Part shown: positions 1 through 8,297 of the stretch, one piece after another
How positions within the stretch are numbered: the stretch's first letter is position 1
Layout of the letters: each line of letters starts with the position of its first letter
Program-made: the position numbers and the translations under genes
Assembly: GCA_016875095.1 (NCBI GenBank)
Contig: VGSG01000006.1
Location: forward strand, 1 to 64,000
Reading direction: 5' to 3'
DNA: 64,000 nt
Origin: Deltaproteobacteria bacterium
GTDB taxonomy: Bacteria > Desulfobacterota > Desulfomonilia > Desulfomonilales > Desulfomonilaceae
Notes under the pieces: model-generated
The model's input: only the letters and a program-made list of their open reading frames with translations
Database searches by the model: none
What the model was told of the DNA's origin: nothing

Positions 1-927
1 CTTCTGGATGGAGCACGGATCGATGTCGATGTGGATGATCTGGGCCTTTGGAGCGAATTCGTCCACTTTGCCCGTCACTCGGTCGTCGAATCGCGCGCCG
101 ATTGCGATGAGCACATCGCATTCCGCGACGGCCATGTTTGCCGTGTACGTGCCGTGCATCCCGAGCATTCCGGTCCAGAGCGGGTCGTCACCGGGGAACG
201 CGCCCAGGCCCATGAGCGTGAGCGTCACCGGGATGGAGAGCTTGCGTGCGAACCGGGTAAGGTCGCCTGAGGCGCGGGCGGAGATGAGACCGCCGCCGCC
301 GTAGATCAAGGGGCGTTCGGCCTTGGCGATCAGATCGAAGGCCTTGCGCAACTGGCCCACGTGAGGTCGATACCTAGGCCGATAACCGCTGATCTGGACC
401 GATTCCGGGTAATGGAACGGTTCGCGGGCCTGCATGATGTCTTTGGGCAGGTCCACCACCACAGGGCCGGGTCGGCCGGTCCGCGCCAGGTGAAAAGCCT
501 GCGCGACGGATTTCACGAGGTCTTTCGAGCTTTTCACGAGGAAGTTGTGTTTTGTGCACGGTCGCGTGATCCCCACGATATCAACTTCCTGGAACGCGTC
601 GTTGCCGATCAGCGCGGTCGGAACTTGCCCGGTGAAGATCACCACCGGGATGGAATCCATATACGCGGACGCGATCCCTGTGACCGTGTTGGTCGCGCCG
701 GGCCCGGAAGTCACGAGCGCGACGCCCACCTTGCCCGAAGCCCGCGCATACCCATCCGCGGCATGGACCGCGGCCTGCTCGTGCCTCACGAGAATATGTC
801 TGATGTTGGATGCGTCCAGCTCGTGGTAGATGTCGATCACCGCTCCGCCCGGATAGCCGAACATGAGATCCACGCCTTCCGCTTCCAGGCATTTCATCAG
901 GATCTGAGCGCCTGTGTAGTGTTTCAT
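1..927 (-). CDS. ilvB: Acetolactate synthase large subunit, partial (C-terminal part beyond left edge)
   Basis: ThDP-dependent acetohydroxyacid synthase, the first common step of valine, leucine and isoleucine synthesis. The minus strand reads open from an ATG at 925-927 to the window edge (309 codons). It starts [18 protein letters not shown] and carries the hallmark [19 protein letters not shown] with the cofactor-activating Glu near residue 53, then [11 protein letters not shown] and the GNDAFQE segment. The PYR domain and about two thirds of the central domain are present; the C-terminal ThDP-binding domain lies outside. It follows ilvD on the same strand after a 172-base gap full of inverted repeats, and probably shares the ilvD attenuator. 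Family assignment is very secure. Confidence 0.95.
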   Translation of the reverse strand, partial: MKHYTGAQILMKCLEAEGVDLMFGYPGGAVIDIYHELDASNIRHILVRHEQAAVHAADGYARASGKVGVALVTSGPGATNTVTGIASAYMDSIPVVIFTGQVPTALIGNDAFQEVDIVGITRPCTKHNFLVKSSKDLVKSVAQAFHLARTGRPGPVVVDLPKDIMQAREPFHYPESVQISGYRPRYRPHVGQLRKAFDLIAKAERPLIYGGGGLISARASGDLTRFARKLSIPVTLTLMGLGAFPGDDPLWTGMLGMHGTYTANMAVAECDVLIAIGARFDDRVTGKVDEFAPKAQIIHIDIDPCSIQK

Positions 928-952
928 GGTCTTTTCCCTCGGATAGTCACTC

Positions 953-1100
953 ATACCAATGCGCGATCAAACAAGTTGCATGTGTACGGCGGGCCTGGGA
1001 TCTCCTTCTCTTCGGACGACGCAAGGCCGTCGGACCTTCGTTCAGGAGATCCCAGGCCCGCCGCGGTAACCATTTCACTCATTTGAAAGCGCATTGGTAT
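953..1100. repeat. Nested inverted-repeat element between ilvD and ilvB
   Basis: Outer 12-base arms ATACCAATGCGC (953-964) and its exact complement (1089-1100) enclose inner arms of 20 bases that are perfectly complementary (987-1006 and 1044-1063) around a 37-base loop. The outer right arm abuts the ilvD stop codon. The motif TCACTCAT also occurs twice, once at each side. It could be a small mobile palindromic element or an RNA structure affecting ilvB expression; no second full copy was seen in this window. Confidence 0.7.
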
Positions 1101-2800
1101 CATGAGCCGTCGCCGGCTAGGTTATTGCGGAAGACGGCGCCGGTATTGGCCGATGTCACCAGTTGCGCGTAACGTTCCAGACACCCCGCCGGGATCTGCC
1201 GTTCGGGGCGCCGCCAGGTGTCAAGTCGAGCTGAAAGCTCTTCCGGTGTTATCTTCAGATCGAGGGTTTTTGCCGGTATATTGATGGATATGGTGTCCCC
1301 CGGCCGAATCGCCGCGATAGGCCCGCCGGCCATGGCTTCAGGGGAGATATGCCCGATGGCCGCGCCGCGGGTTGCGCCGGAAAAGCGGCCGTCAGTAATC
1401 AAGGGGACCTTCGTGTCGAGCCCCATGCCTGCCAGGGCTGATGTGGGAGTGAGCATCTCCCTCATGCCCGGACCTCCTCGCGGCCCTTCGTAACGAATCA
1501 CGATCACCTCGCCCGGAACGATTGAGCCACCCAGGATCGCTGCTGTGGCTTCTTCTTCCGATTCAAAAACCCGGGCTGGGCCTTCGTGGCGAAGCATGGC
1601 AGGATCCACTGCCGATTGCTTCACCACAGCCCCTTGGGGCGCCAGGTTCCCGAAGAGAACCGCCAGGCCCCCCTCGCTCAGATACGGATTATCCACGGAA
1701 CGAATGACGTCCCGATCCGTGACCGTGCGATTGCTGAGGTTTTCAGCCACTTTCTTGCCGGTCACGGTAAGGCAATCCGTATTGAGCAAACCGGCTGACG
1801 CCAGTTCCGCCATCACCGCATGGACACCGCCGGCCCTGTCCAGGTCTTCCAGGTGATGCGCGCCCGCTGGGCTGATGCGGCACAGATTGGGCGTCTTTCG
1901 ACTCACCTCATTGACCAGATCCAAGTCCAGGCGGATGCCCGCCTCGTGAGCTATTGCCAGGAGATGCAGCAATGTGTTGGTGGAACACCCAAGAGCCATG
2001 TCCACACTGAGCGCGTTGCGGAAAGCCTCATCGGTCATGATCTGTAGAGGCCGGATTCCTTCGCGCCAGAGTTCCACGACCCGGCCGCCGGTTTCTTTTG
2101 CGAGCCTTAGGCGGGCGCTCATGACCGCGGGGATCGTCCCGTTGCCGGGGAGCGCCATGCCAAGCGACTCAGTGAGACAATTCATGGAATTCGCGGTGAA
2201 CATCCCTGCGCAGGAACCGCACGTCGGGCACGCGGCCCGCTCGATGCGCGTGAGGTCTTCAGCGCTCATCTTGCCTGCCTTTACCGCGCCCACGGCCTCG
2301 AACACACTGGCAACGTCCAGCGACCGGTCACGATCGCGGCCGGAAAGCATGGGTCCGCCGCTGACCACGATCGCGGGTATATTGAGTCTGGCCGCGGCCA
2401 TGATCATGCCGGGGACGATCTTGTCGCAATTCGGCACGAGGACCATGGCGTCAAAGCAGTGGGATCTGGCCACCACTTCCACGGAATCCGCGATCAGTTC
2501 CCTGCTCGCCAGCGAGTACTTCATGCCCAGGTGATTCATCGCGAGCCCGTCGCACACGCCGATGGTGCCGACTTCCACCGGATTGCCGCCGGCTCTGTAC
2601 ACGCCCGCCTTGACCGCCTGAGCGAGGGAGTTGAGGCTCATGTGCCCGGGAATAATCTCGGAGTATGAATTCACCACCCCGATCAAAGGACGCTCCAAGT
2701 CCTGATCGGTGAAACCCAAGGATCGGAGCAGCGATCTGTGAGGCGCGCGTTCCACGCCTTGGGTCAGGGTGCGGCTGGGGCGATCTGGTTCTCGGCTCAT
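1100..2800 (-). CDS. ilvD: Dihydroxy-acid dehydratase
   Basis: Iron-sulfur enzyme dehydrating 2,3-dihydroxy-isovalerate and -methylvalerate to the 2-keto acids, third step of Val/Ile synthesis. The 566 residues match the usual family length. Cluster-ligand segments are visible: [11 protein letters not shown], the [19 protein letters not shown] block, and the C-terminal [11 protein letters not shown]. The ATG at 2800 is preceded by GGAGG eight bases upstream. It lies directly downstream of the leader-peptide attenuator at 2833-2999 and upstream of ilvB on the same strand, so both are probably controlled by branched-chain amino acid supply. Confidence 0.97.
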   Translation of the reverse strand: MSREPDRPSRTLTQGVERAPHRSLLRSLGFTDQDLERPLIGVVNSYSEIIPGHMSLNSLAQAVKAGVYRAGGNPVEVGTIGVCDGLAMNHLGMKYSLASRELIADSVEVVARSHCFDAMVLVPNCDKIVPGMIMAAARLNIPAIVVSGGPMLSGRDRDRSLDVASVFEAVGAVKAGKMSAEDLTRIERAACPTCGSCAGMFTANSMNCLTESLGMALPGNGTIPAVMSARLRLAKETGGRVVELWREGIRPLQIMTDEAFRNALSVDMALGCSTNTLLHLLAIAHEAGIRLDLDLVNEVSRKTPNLCRISPAGAHHLEDLDRAGGVHAVMAELASAGLLNTDCLTVTGKKVAENLSNRTVTDRDVIRSVDNPYLSEGGLAVLFGNLAPQGAVVKQSAVDPAMLRHEGPARVFESEEEATAAILGGSIVPGEVIVIRYEGPRGGPGMREMLTPTSALAGMGLDTKVPLITDGRFSGATRGAAIGHISPEAMAGGPIAAIRPGDTISINIPAKTLDLKITPEELSARLDTWRRPERQIPAGCLERYAQLVTSANTGAVFRNNLAGDGS

Positions 2801-2832
2801 ATGGGTGTTTCCTCCGCGGGCAAAAAAGCCGG

Positions 2833-2875
2833 AAAAAAAAGATCCGTTACCGGGCGCCCGGTAACGGATCTTTTT
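2833..2875 (-). terminator. ilvD attenuator: perfect 40-base palindrome plus U-run
   Basis: Positions 2836-2855 and 2856-2875 are exact reverse complements, giving a very strong GC-rich hairpin. On the minus strand it runs into eight T residues (2840-2833), the form of an intrinsic terminator. It ends about 33 bases before the ilvD start and lies 38 bases after the leader-peptide stop. The sequence CCTGGTAATGG spanning the leader stop codon can pair with CCGTTACCGGG in the hairpin (nine Watson-Crick and two G-U pairs), giving a plausible antiterminator. Confidence 0.85.
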
Positions 2876-2912
2876 GATTTCCTGTATTCTCTACGAGTGT
2901 ATCAGAGTTCCA

Positions 2913-2999
2913 TTACCAGGCTCCTGCACGGAGTTGTCCGACCTGGACAACGATGACCAGAATGAGGATGCTAATCTGAAGGAGCCGGCTGGAAATCAT
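2913..2999 (-). CDS. Branched-chain amino acid leader peptide (attenuator peptide)
   Basis: A 28-codon reading frame from an ATG at 2997-2999 to a TAA at 2913-2915. Fourteen of its 28 residues are Ile, Leu or Val, and residues 9-20 read ISILILVIVVQV, ten branched-chain codons of twelve. This is the composition of ilv leader peptides in enterobacteria. GGCTCCT at codons 5-7 is complementary to AGGAGCC at codons 25-27, the expected protector stem; a ribosome stalled on the control codons would mask the first strand and free the antiterminator. An imperfect GGAAGCGG lies just before the ATG. It is too short to score as an ordinary gene, but position, composition and pairing agree. Confidence 0.8.
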   Translation of the reverse strand: MISSRLLQISILILVIVVQVGQLRAGAW

Positions 3000-3070
3000 A
3001 CCGCTTCCGCTTCGTATCTTATCGTAATTTTTACGGGTAACAGGTTTTGCCCCCCAAGTCAATAGCTAAT

Positions 3071-3259
3071 CTAAACACCGCGGCCTCGGATAGATTCCTC
3101 CGCCAGGGCGCGATTGGCCTCCAAAACTAACTGAATCGCTTCGCGGAGATTTTCACGCGCTTCTTCAAGCGTTGCGGCCTGGGTGTTGGCGCCCGGCAAT
3201 TCTTCGACAAAGGCGATATAGCCTTCGGGGACTTTTTCAAGAACCGCCGTGAATTCCAT
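3071..3259 (-). CDS. HicB-like (UPF0150) small protein
   Basis: A 62-residue protein with the HicB-like fold signature: MEFTAVLEKVPEGYIAFVEE, then PGANTQAATLEEARENLREAI. HicB proteins act as antitoxins to the HicA ribonuclease. This copy is only the partial RNase H-like core, with no C-terminal DNA-binding domain. I chose the ATG at 3259 because AGGTGAT precedes it; an upstream in-frame start at 3298 adds 13 residues with no clear ribosome site. No HicA-like double-stranded RNA-binding frame lies on either side, so it is an orphan. It sits between phosphohexomutase and the ilv leader on the same strand. Confidence 0.75.
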   Translation of the reverse strand: MEFTAVLEKVPEGYIAFVEELPGANTQAATLEEARENLREAIQLVLEANRALAEESIRGRGV

Positions 3260-3316
3260 TAGTATCACCTCACGCTTAATGCCGAAGTCAGCACCCAATC
3301 CTACGAACTAGACCGC

Positions 3317-4687
3317 TCAGGAAGCGCTTTGAATCATTTCCAAGAGTTTCTCTGTCTTCTTATCCAGCAATGTCTTGTCTCCACGGGCTTCCACGTTGAG
3401 CCTGATCACGGGTTCGGTGTTTGACGGCCGAAGGTTGAATCGCCACGTGTCGAATTCCACGCTCAAGCCGTCCGTGTAATCGAACTGCGCGCCCTTGCCT
3501 TTGAATTGCTCCTCGATTTTCTGAAGCGCCTTGTGCGGATCCGAAACCTGCCGATTGATTTCGCCGGAAACCGGATATCGTTTGACTCGGTCTTGGATGA
3601 GCTCCGACAGAGGCCGGTTCTCTTCGCTGAGAGTCTGCGCCATAAGAAGCCACGGTATCATTCCGCTGTCGCAATAAGCGAATTCACGGAAATAGTGATG
3701 CGCGGACATTTCTCCGCCGTAGATCGCGTCTTCCAGCCGCATTCGCTCTTTGATGAACGCGTGGCCGGCCTTGGTCTGAACCGGAATGCCGCCCGCATCG
3801 CGCACCATCTCGATAGTGTTCCAGGTGAGCCGCGGATCGTGGACGATTTTTTGGCCCGGATGCGTCTTCAGGAAAGCCTGCGCAAGAAAGCCCACGATGT
3901 AATAGCCTTCAAGGAACTCACCTTTTTCGTCAAAAAAGAAGCATCGGTCGCAATCTCCGTCCCACGCGATCCCCAGGTCGGCCTTTTGATCGAGCACGGC
4001 CTTCGCGGTCACTCCTCGGTTTTCAGGCAGAATGGGATTGGGTATCCCGTGAGGAAACGTGCCGTCGGGCTCAGGAAAGAGCTTGATAAACTCAAGAGGG
4101 AGGTGTGGTTCCAGCTTCTCAAGGATAGGGCCTGCGCAGCCGTTGCCACAGTTCATGATCACCTTGAGCTTTCGAAGCCGCCGCGGATCCACGTAGGTCA
4201 GCAAGCGCTCCACGTACGCGTCCTCCGACGAGACGCGTTCGACCCTGCCCGGCGCCGCATGCGGAGCAAAGTCCCCGCGGAGAATAATTCGTTCCATATC
4301 CTTCAGGCCCGTATCCGCGCTGATGGGCTTGGAATCCTCCCGGACGAACTTCATGCCGTTATAGTCCATAGGATTGTGACTCGCAGTGACCATGATCCCG
4401 CCGTCGAGCTTGAGGTGTGAAGTCACGAAGTAAATTTCTTCCGTGGGGCACAAGCCGATATCGATGACCTCGCACCCGTGCGCGTTGAGCCCTCGCGCGG
4501 TGGCTGCCACGATCTCTTCGCTGGAGAGCCGCACATCCCTGCCGATGCATACCTTCTTAGGAGAGATGAGCGTCGCGTATGCTCTGCCGATCTTGTAAGC
4601 CATCTCCTCGTTGAACTCGTCCGGTATCCGACCCCGGACGTCGTACGCCTTGAAGCAACGTAGGCTTTCGGTCTGTGAAACCGTCAT
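3317..4687 (-). CDS. Phosphomannomutase/phosphoglucomutase (AlgC/ManB family)
   Basis: Interconverts hexose 1- and 6-phosphates for sugar-nucleotide and glycogen metabolism. The 456 residues match the alpha-D-phosphohexomutase superfamily. The phosphoserine loop TASHNPMDYNG has its catalytic Ser at 103, the metal loop DGDCDR is at 243-248, the sugar-binding GEMSAHHYF follows, and the C-terminal phosphate-binding RPSNTEP is present. It is downstream of UDP-glucose pyrophosphorylase on the same strand, which points to supply of glucose 1-phosphate. Whether mannose or glucose phosphate is preferred cannot be read from the sequence. Confidence 0.93.
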   Translation of the reverse strand: MTVSQTESLRCFKAYDVRGRIPDEFNEEMAYKIGRAYATLISPKKVCIGRDVRLSSEEIVAATARGLNAHGCEVIDIGLCPTEEIYFVTSHLKLDGGIMVTASHNPMDYNGMKFVREDSKPISADTGLKDMERIILRGDFAPHAAPGRVERVSSEDAYVERLLTYVDPRRLRKLKVIMNCGNGCAGPILEKLEPHLPLEFIKLFPEPDGTFPHGIPNPILPENRGVTAKAVLDQKADLGIAWDGDCDRCFFFDEKGEFLEGYYIVGFLAQAFLKTHPGQKIVHDPRLTWNTIEMVRDAGGIPVQTKAGHAFIKERMRLEDAIYGGEMSAHHYFREFAYCDSGMIPWLLMAQTLSEENRPLSELIQDRVKRYPVSGEINRQVSDPHKALQKIEEQFKGKGAQFDYTDGLSVEFDTWRFNLRPSNTEPVIRLNVEARGDKTLLDKKTEKLLEMIQSAS

Positions 4688-4780
4688 GGCGGATTCCTTT
4701 CGCGTAGGTTGGTGTCATCAAAGCAAAACGCGCTTAGTACTTTCTTGTCCAAATTCGATACCGTGTTGGGAAGAATCGGC

Positions 4781-4848
4781 GGGACAGTCCCGCGAAGCGC
4801 GGGATTGCCTGTCGTTCTTTAATAGACAGGCGAGACGCCTGTCCCACC
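4781..4848. repeat. Dispersed palindromic repeat, copy 1 (partial core)
   Basis: This stretch matches the core of the elements at 29825-29978 and 59639-59759: a CCCGC...GCGGG motif followed by a hairpin with arms GACAGGCG (4825-4832) and CGCCTGTC (4836-4843), then CCACC. The terminal TGTCATTGCGAG seen in the other copies is missing here. It fills most of the 201-base gap between UDP-glucose pyrophosphorylase and phosphohexomutase. Confidence 0.7.
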
Positions 4849-4888
4849 TAGGTTATGAATGGACAACCGTAATTGCGCCATCGCGTAC

Positions 4889-6280
4889 TCAGGGATAAGC
4901 GCCCTCCGCAAGGGTCGTTCCTTGCTTGATACGATACGTTTCACCTGGAGGAGCCTCGATCACCACCCTCCCCTCCACCCTCACATCTCGTTCGAAGTAA
5001 ACCGGACCGGACACATGCAGCGACACTGCTCGGACCAGAGAGACTGAAGCAGGGTCCTCAAAACGAGAATCTATCCGGAGCGCGGAATCGAGAAAGTCCG
5101 GCTCAAACACTACGTCAGGCCGTAGCGGGAGGTCCGGGGGCCGCTCAGGATTTCGTTGAAGTCGATAATCTGAATCAAGCGCGCACGCGTCGGATTGGAG
5201 CAGAAAGAGATCCTCCACCTTCTTGGTGGGAAAGAAGCGATCTCTACCCACCCGGAGGCCTCGCGCGCGGGCGAACGCGCCTACCGCGGCTCCCATCGCG
5301 GTTTCAAGCTGCACTACCTCCACGCCTGCGACTATCTTGCGGTTCCGTATGACGGGAAGATTGAACATCTGCCAGTCGATTGCTTCCGCCAGCGCCTTCA
5401 GGTCTACCCAGACGTTGTTGGTATTAAAGACCCTGAATCGGCTTATATCCATGAACGCGTCCCGTTCTTCAGGCGCGACCTGGGCGATCTCCAGCAGATC
5501 GAGCTTGCCGTCCCTCAGAACCAATGCGCCGCCTTTGCGGTCCACCTCGGTTCTGTCCGTGACTTCGATGAGGAAATCGATTTCGCCGTAATCGATGAGT
5601 CCAAGGATCCAGGGGTCGAGCACTCCCGCGAGATTGTCCAGATTCGAGATGAACGCCCAGCGACGCCCCTTGCGGAGCAGCTCATCGAGTAGCCCGCTGC
5701 TGCGGAGGCTTGTGTACACGTCGCCGTGACCGGGCGGTGTCCAGTCACTTTCGCCGCCTGTATCGAGCGGTTCCCAGGTTGGTTCCCTGAGTCGAGGCGC
5801 CTGGCTTTGCAAAAATGTTAGGACAGGGATGTCGAATCGGCTGATGACTTCCCGTGTCGGTTCGTGGGTGAAGAAGCTGTTCATCAGCGCCAGCGGGACT
5901 TCCACCCCCCAAACCCTCTTGAGCGCCGACATCTGCCGGGCAATAATTTCCAGGTATGAGAGCCCGTCCTTGGCGATGAGCACGCCCTTGGGGACTTCTC
6001 CGCCCATGGTGGTGCTGCGGCCTCCGTTGAGCTTTATCACCATTGCTTGACGGAGCAGCTCTTCTCCGCGCCGCTGCAAAGCTTTGTCCTGGGCAAGACC
6101 CGATAAGCCGTCGTAGAGGTATTGCGCGCCGGGCTCCGAAACGGTCTCCAGCGGCACATACGCGGCCTCCGTATTGCGGGCCCGTCGCACCAGAGACAAG
6201 AACTGGTCGATAGTTTCACGGCCGATTCCTCTGGCGCGCATTCTGGCCCTGATTAGATCTTCCACTCCCTGCTTACTCAT
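4889..6280 (-). CDS. UTP--glucose-1-phosphate uridylyltransferase, eukaryotic (UGP2-like) type
   Basis: Makes UDP-glucose from UTP and glucose 1-phosphate. The protein (463 residues) resembles the eukaryotic UDPGP family rather than bacterial GalU: KLNGGRSTTMGGEVPKG near residue 90, LMNSFFTHEPT, WTPPGHGDVYTSL, FISNLDNLAG, and a C-terminal beta-helix-like region ending in VEGRVVIEAPPGETY. In the usual signature the glycine loop reads NGGLGTTMG; here Leu-Gly is Arg-Ser. I start at the ATG at 6278-6280, since a longer frame to 6451 would overlap asnS. It follows asnS after 23 bases and precedes phosphohexomutase. Confidence 0.88.
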   Translation of the reverse strand: MSKQGVEDLIRARMRARGIGRETIDQFLSLVRRARNTEAAYVPLETVSEPGAQYLYDGLSGLAQDKALQRRGEELLRQAMVIKLNGGRSTTMGGEVPKGVLIAKDGLSYLEIIARQMSALKRVWGVEVPLALMNSFFTHEPTREVISRFDIPVLTFLQSQAPRLREPTWEPLDTGGESDWTPPGHGDVYTSLRSSGLLDELLRKGRRWAFISNLDNLAGVLDPWILGLIDYGEIDFLIEVTDRTEVDRKGGALVLRDGKLDLLEIAQVAPEERDAFMDISRFRVFNTNNVWVDLKALAEAIDWQMFNLPVIRNRKIVAGVEVVQLETAMGAAVGAFARARGLRVGRDRFFPTKKVEDLFLLQSDACALDSDYRLQRNPERPPDLPLRPDVVFEPDFLDSALRIDSRFEDPASVSLVRAVSLHVSGPVYFERDVRVEGRVVIEAPPGETYRIKQGTTLAEGAYP

Positions 6281-6303
6281 GTGTATCTTTGTCCGCGGCG
6301 CTT

Positions 6304-7596
6304 CTACGGATGGAGGCGGTCCATGAGTCTGGGGAACGGGATTGTTTCCCTTACATGGTGTATTCCCGCGATCCACGCCAACGTCCGCTCTATACCCAGG
6401 CCGAACCCCGCGTGAGGCGCGGAGCCGTATCGTCTCAGATCCAGGTACCATTCCAGCGGGTCTCGATCCAGGCCGTGTTCCGCGATGCGCGCCTCCAGCT
6501 CGTCCAGGGAATCTTCACGCTGCCCCCCTCCAATGATCTCACCGTATCCTTCCGGCGCCAGCAGATCCATTGCCAGCGCAAGCCGAGGATCGTTGCGATC
6601 GCGCTTCATGTAAAAGGCCTTTATCACCGCGGGATAATGAGTGACAAAGACCGGTTTGTCGAAGGCTTGAGAGATCACGGTCTCTTCGTCCGCGCCCAAA
6701 TCGTTTCCCCAGACAAATGGGACTCCCTTGTCTTCCAAAAGGTCCACCACTTCGGAATAGGTGATACGTGGGAAGGGCGGAGTGACTTTTTCCAGAGCCG
6801 CGCGATCTCGCTCCAGCGCCTCCAGTTCTTGGCTGCAGCTCCGCAGCGTCTCTTCCACAAGCCGACAGATAAGACCTTCCGCAAGGTCGATGGTCTCGGG
6901 GAGTTCCCAAAAAGCCATTTCCGGCTCAATCATCCAGAACTCCGTCAGGTGGCGCCGAGTCTTGGACTTTTCAGCCCGGAACGTGGGACCGTGGACATAG
7001 ATTTTGCCCAGAGCCATGGCCGCGGCCTCGCCGTAGAGTTGCCCGGATTGGGTAAGGTACGCGTGGCGGTCGAAGTATTCCACTTGGAACAGGCTGGTTG
7101 TGCCCTCACACGACGTTGGAGTAAGAATCGGGGCTTCTATCGCGATGAAGCCTTTCTCGTCAAAGAACTGCCGCGCCGCGCGGGTCAGCGCGGAGCGCAA
7201 CCGTAGGAGCGCGACCTGACGGGAAGAGCGAAGCCATAAATGGCGATGGTCCATGAGAAAGCCCACCCCATGATCCTTCTTGGCGATGGGGTAATCTTCG
7301 GCCTCAGACACAAGCTTCAGGTCGCTCACGGTGATCTCGAAGCCGCCTGGGGAACGCTTGTCCTCTCGAACTTCACCTCGCACGATCACCGCAGATTCGT
7401 ACGGAACTTTGTCCGCAAGCTCGAAAGCGTCGGCGGACACTCGGTCGGGTAAAATCACACATTGGATGACACCCGGGCCGTCCCGGAGCAGAAGAAATCG
7501 AATCTTGCCGGAAGATCGTTTGTTCGCGACCCATCCCCTCAGCTCCACCGTTTTACCCGCATAGCCCGAAATCCTGTCCGTGGTTACCCAGTCCAT
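6304..7596 (-). CDS. asnS: Asparaginyl-tRNA synthetase
   Basis: Class IIb aminoacyl-tRNA synthetase charging tRNA-Asn. The 430-residue length is typical. The N-terminal OB-fold anticodon-binding domain (VELRGWVANKRSSGKIRFLLLRDG) is followed by the catalytic core with motif 2 (PTFRAEKSKTRRHLTEFWMIEPE region) and motif 3 (GFGLGIERTLAWI). The SGQLYGEAAA and MIEPEMAF segments favour AsnRS over AspRS. It is divergent from marR across a 169-base region and probably heads a minus-strand run with the uridylyltransferase. Confidence 0.95.
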   Translation of the reverse strand: MDWVTTDRISGYAGKTVELRGWVANKRSSGKIRFLLLRDGPGVIQCVILPDRVSADAFELADKVPYESAVIVRGEVREDKRSPGGFEITVSDLKLVSEAEDYPIAKKDHGVGFLMDHRHLWLRSSRQVALLRLRSALTRAARQFFDEKGFIAIEAPILTPTSCEGTTSLFQVEYFDRHAYLTQSGQLYGEAAAMALGKIYVHGPTFRAEKSKTRRHLTEFWMIEPEMAFWELPETIDLAEGLICRLVEETLRSCSQELEALERDRAALEKVTPPFPRITYSEVVDLLEDKGVPFVWGNDLGADEETVISQAFDKPVFVTHYPAVIKAFYMKRDRNDPRLALAMDLLAPEGYGEIIGGGQREDSLDELEARIAEHGLDRDPLEWYLDLRRYGSAPHAGFGLGIERTLAWIAGIHHVRETIPFPRLMDRLHP

Positions 7597-7730
7597 GAGG
7601 CCCCCTATGCCGCTCTCAATGTCGCCTGATTGTGTAACATGGCCTGCACGCGGTCAAGGCATTGTGACAGTGGAGCCGCGGACGGTGTCTCTGGCGCAAT
7701 TTCCCTCCTCGTCACGTGAACGGATAGGGG

Positions 7731-7760
7731 TTGACCCCGCTGTTTTTAGATGCTAAAAAC
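7731..7760 (+). promoter_or_regulatory. marR promoter with overlapping palindromic operator
   Basis: The operator at 7742-7760 has perfect arms GTTTTTAG and CTAAAAAC around ATG. A TTGACC (7731-7736) lies 17 bases before TAAAAA (7754-7759), so the right arm would coincide with the -10 element and a bound MarR dimer would block polymerase. The start codon A (7766) lies seven bases after the -10, so the transcript may be leaderless. A near-identical site precedes the next gene at 8230-8248. Confidence 0.7.
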
Positions 7761-7765
7761 AAATC

Positions 7766-8215
7766 ATGCAGCTCGAACCGAGAAAACTTGCCCGCCAAAT
7801 CCGACGCGTTATCAACCTGCTGATATTCTTGGAGAAGCGTAGCGTCCTTCAGCATCAGGGGCTGCGACTCCATCCTTCGGAAATCCACTTGATGCAGGTC
7901 ATACGCGAACGGCCGGACCTGAACGCCGGTGGAATGGCCCAGAGGCTTGGGGTCAGCAATGGCGCCGTTTCCCAGACCCTAGCCCGGCTCGAAAAGAAGG
8001 GAGTTATCAAGAAAGCCAAGGACCCCTCCCTCAAGAACAGGGTGACCGCGGTCCTTACCGCCGTAGGAAACGAGGCTATCGAGCGCTTCGAGACCCAGCA
8101 GGCCTCATCGGTGAAGGCCTTCTCCGTCTATCTGGCCGGACTCTCTGAAAGCGAAAGGGAAGTGATCGGAAGCTTTCTTTCTGAGGTGGAAGAGTTCTTG
8201 AAGGGCTTGAGGTAA
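7766..8215 (+). CDS. MarR-family transcriptional regulator
   Basis: A 149-residue winged-helix repressor. The core is EIHLMQVIRERPDLNAGGMAQRLGVSNGAVSQTLARLEKKGVI (residues about 41-83), the MarR helix-turn-helix, followed by the wing KAKDPSLKNRVTAVLT and C-terminal dimerisation helices. The ATG at 7766 is six bases past its own palindromic operator, indicating autoregulation. It is followed after 82 bases by the selenocysteine MerB-like gene, which carries the same operator upstream; the pair is probably a local regulator-target unit. The effector cannot be read from sequence. Confidence 0.92.
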   Translation: MQLEPRKLARQIRRVINLLIFLEKRSVLQHQGLRLHPSEIHLMQVIRERPDLNAGGMAQRLGVSNGAVSQTLARLEKKGVIKKAKDPSLKNRVTAVLTAVGNEAIERFETQQASSVKAFSVYLAGLSESEREVIGSFLSEVEEFLKGLR

Positions 8216-8229
8216 TTTTTTTGCGCGGT

Positions 8230-8248
8230 GTTTATAGTATCTAAAAAC
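8230..8248 (+). promoter_or_regulatory. Second MarR operator, upstream of the MerB-like gene
   Basis: GTTTATAG-TAT-CTAAAAAC differs from the marR operator arms (GTTTTTAG, CTAAAAAC) at one base, with the same 3-base spacer. It ends 49 bases before the GTG start at 8298 and probably overlaps the core promoter of that gene. Confidence 0.7.
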
Positions 8249-8297
8249 ATTCGGGACCATCTTTTCAACCGGACCTAGCCAAGAAAGGAGTGAAATC

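Noticed and set aside
361-1086. Long plus-strand frame opposite ilvB
   Set aside because: It is the antisense shadow of acetolactate synthase, whose minus-strand motifs are unmistakable.
2833-3000. T-box riboswitch before ilvD
   Set aside because: No T-box core or specifier-loop arrangement seen; the Ile/Leu/Val-rich leader peptide explains the terminator better.
3506-4420. 304-codon plus-strand frame opposite phosphohexomutase
   Set aside because: Antisense shadow without domain similarity; the minus strand has all catalytic motifs.
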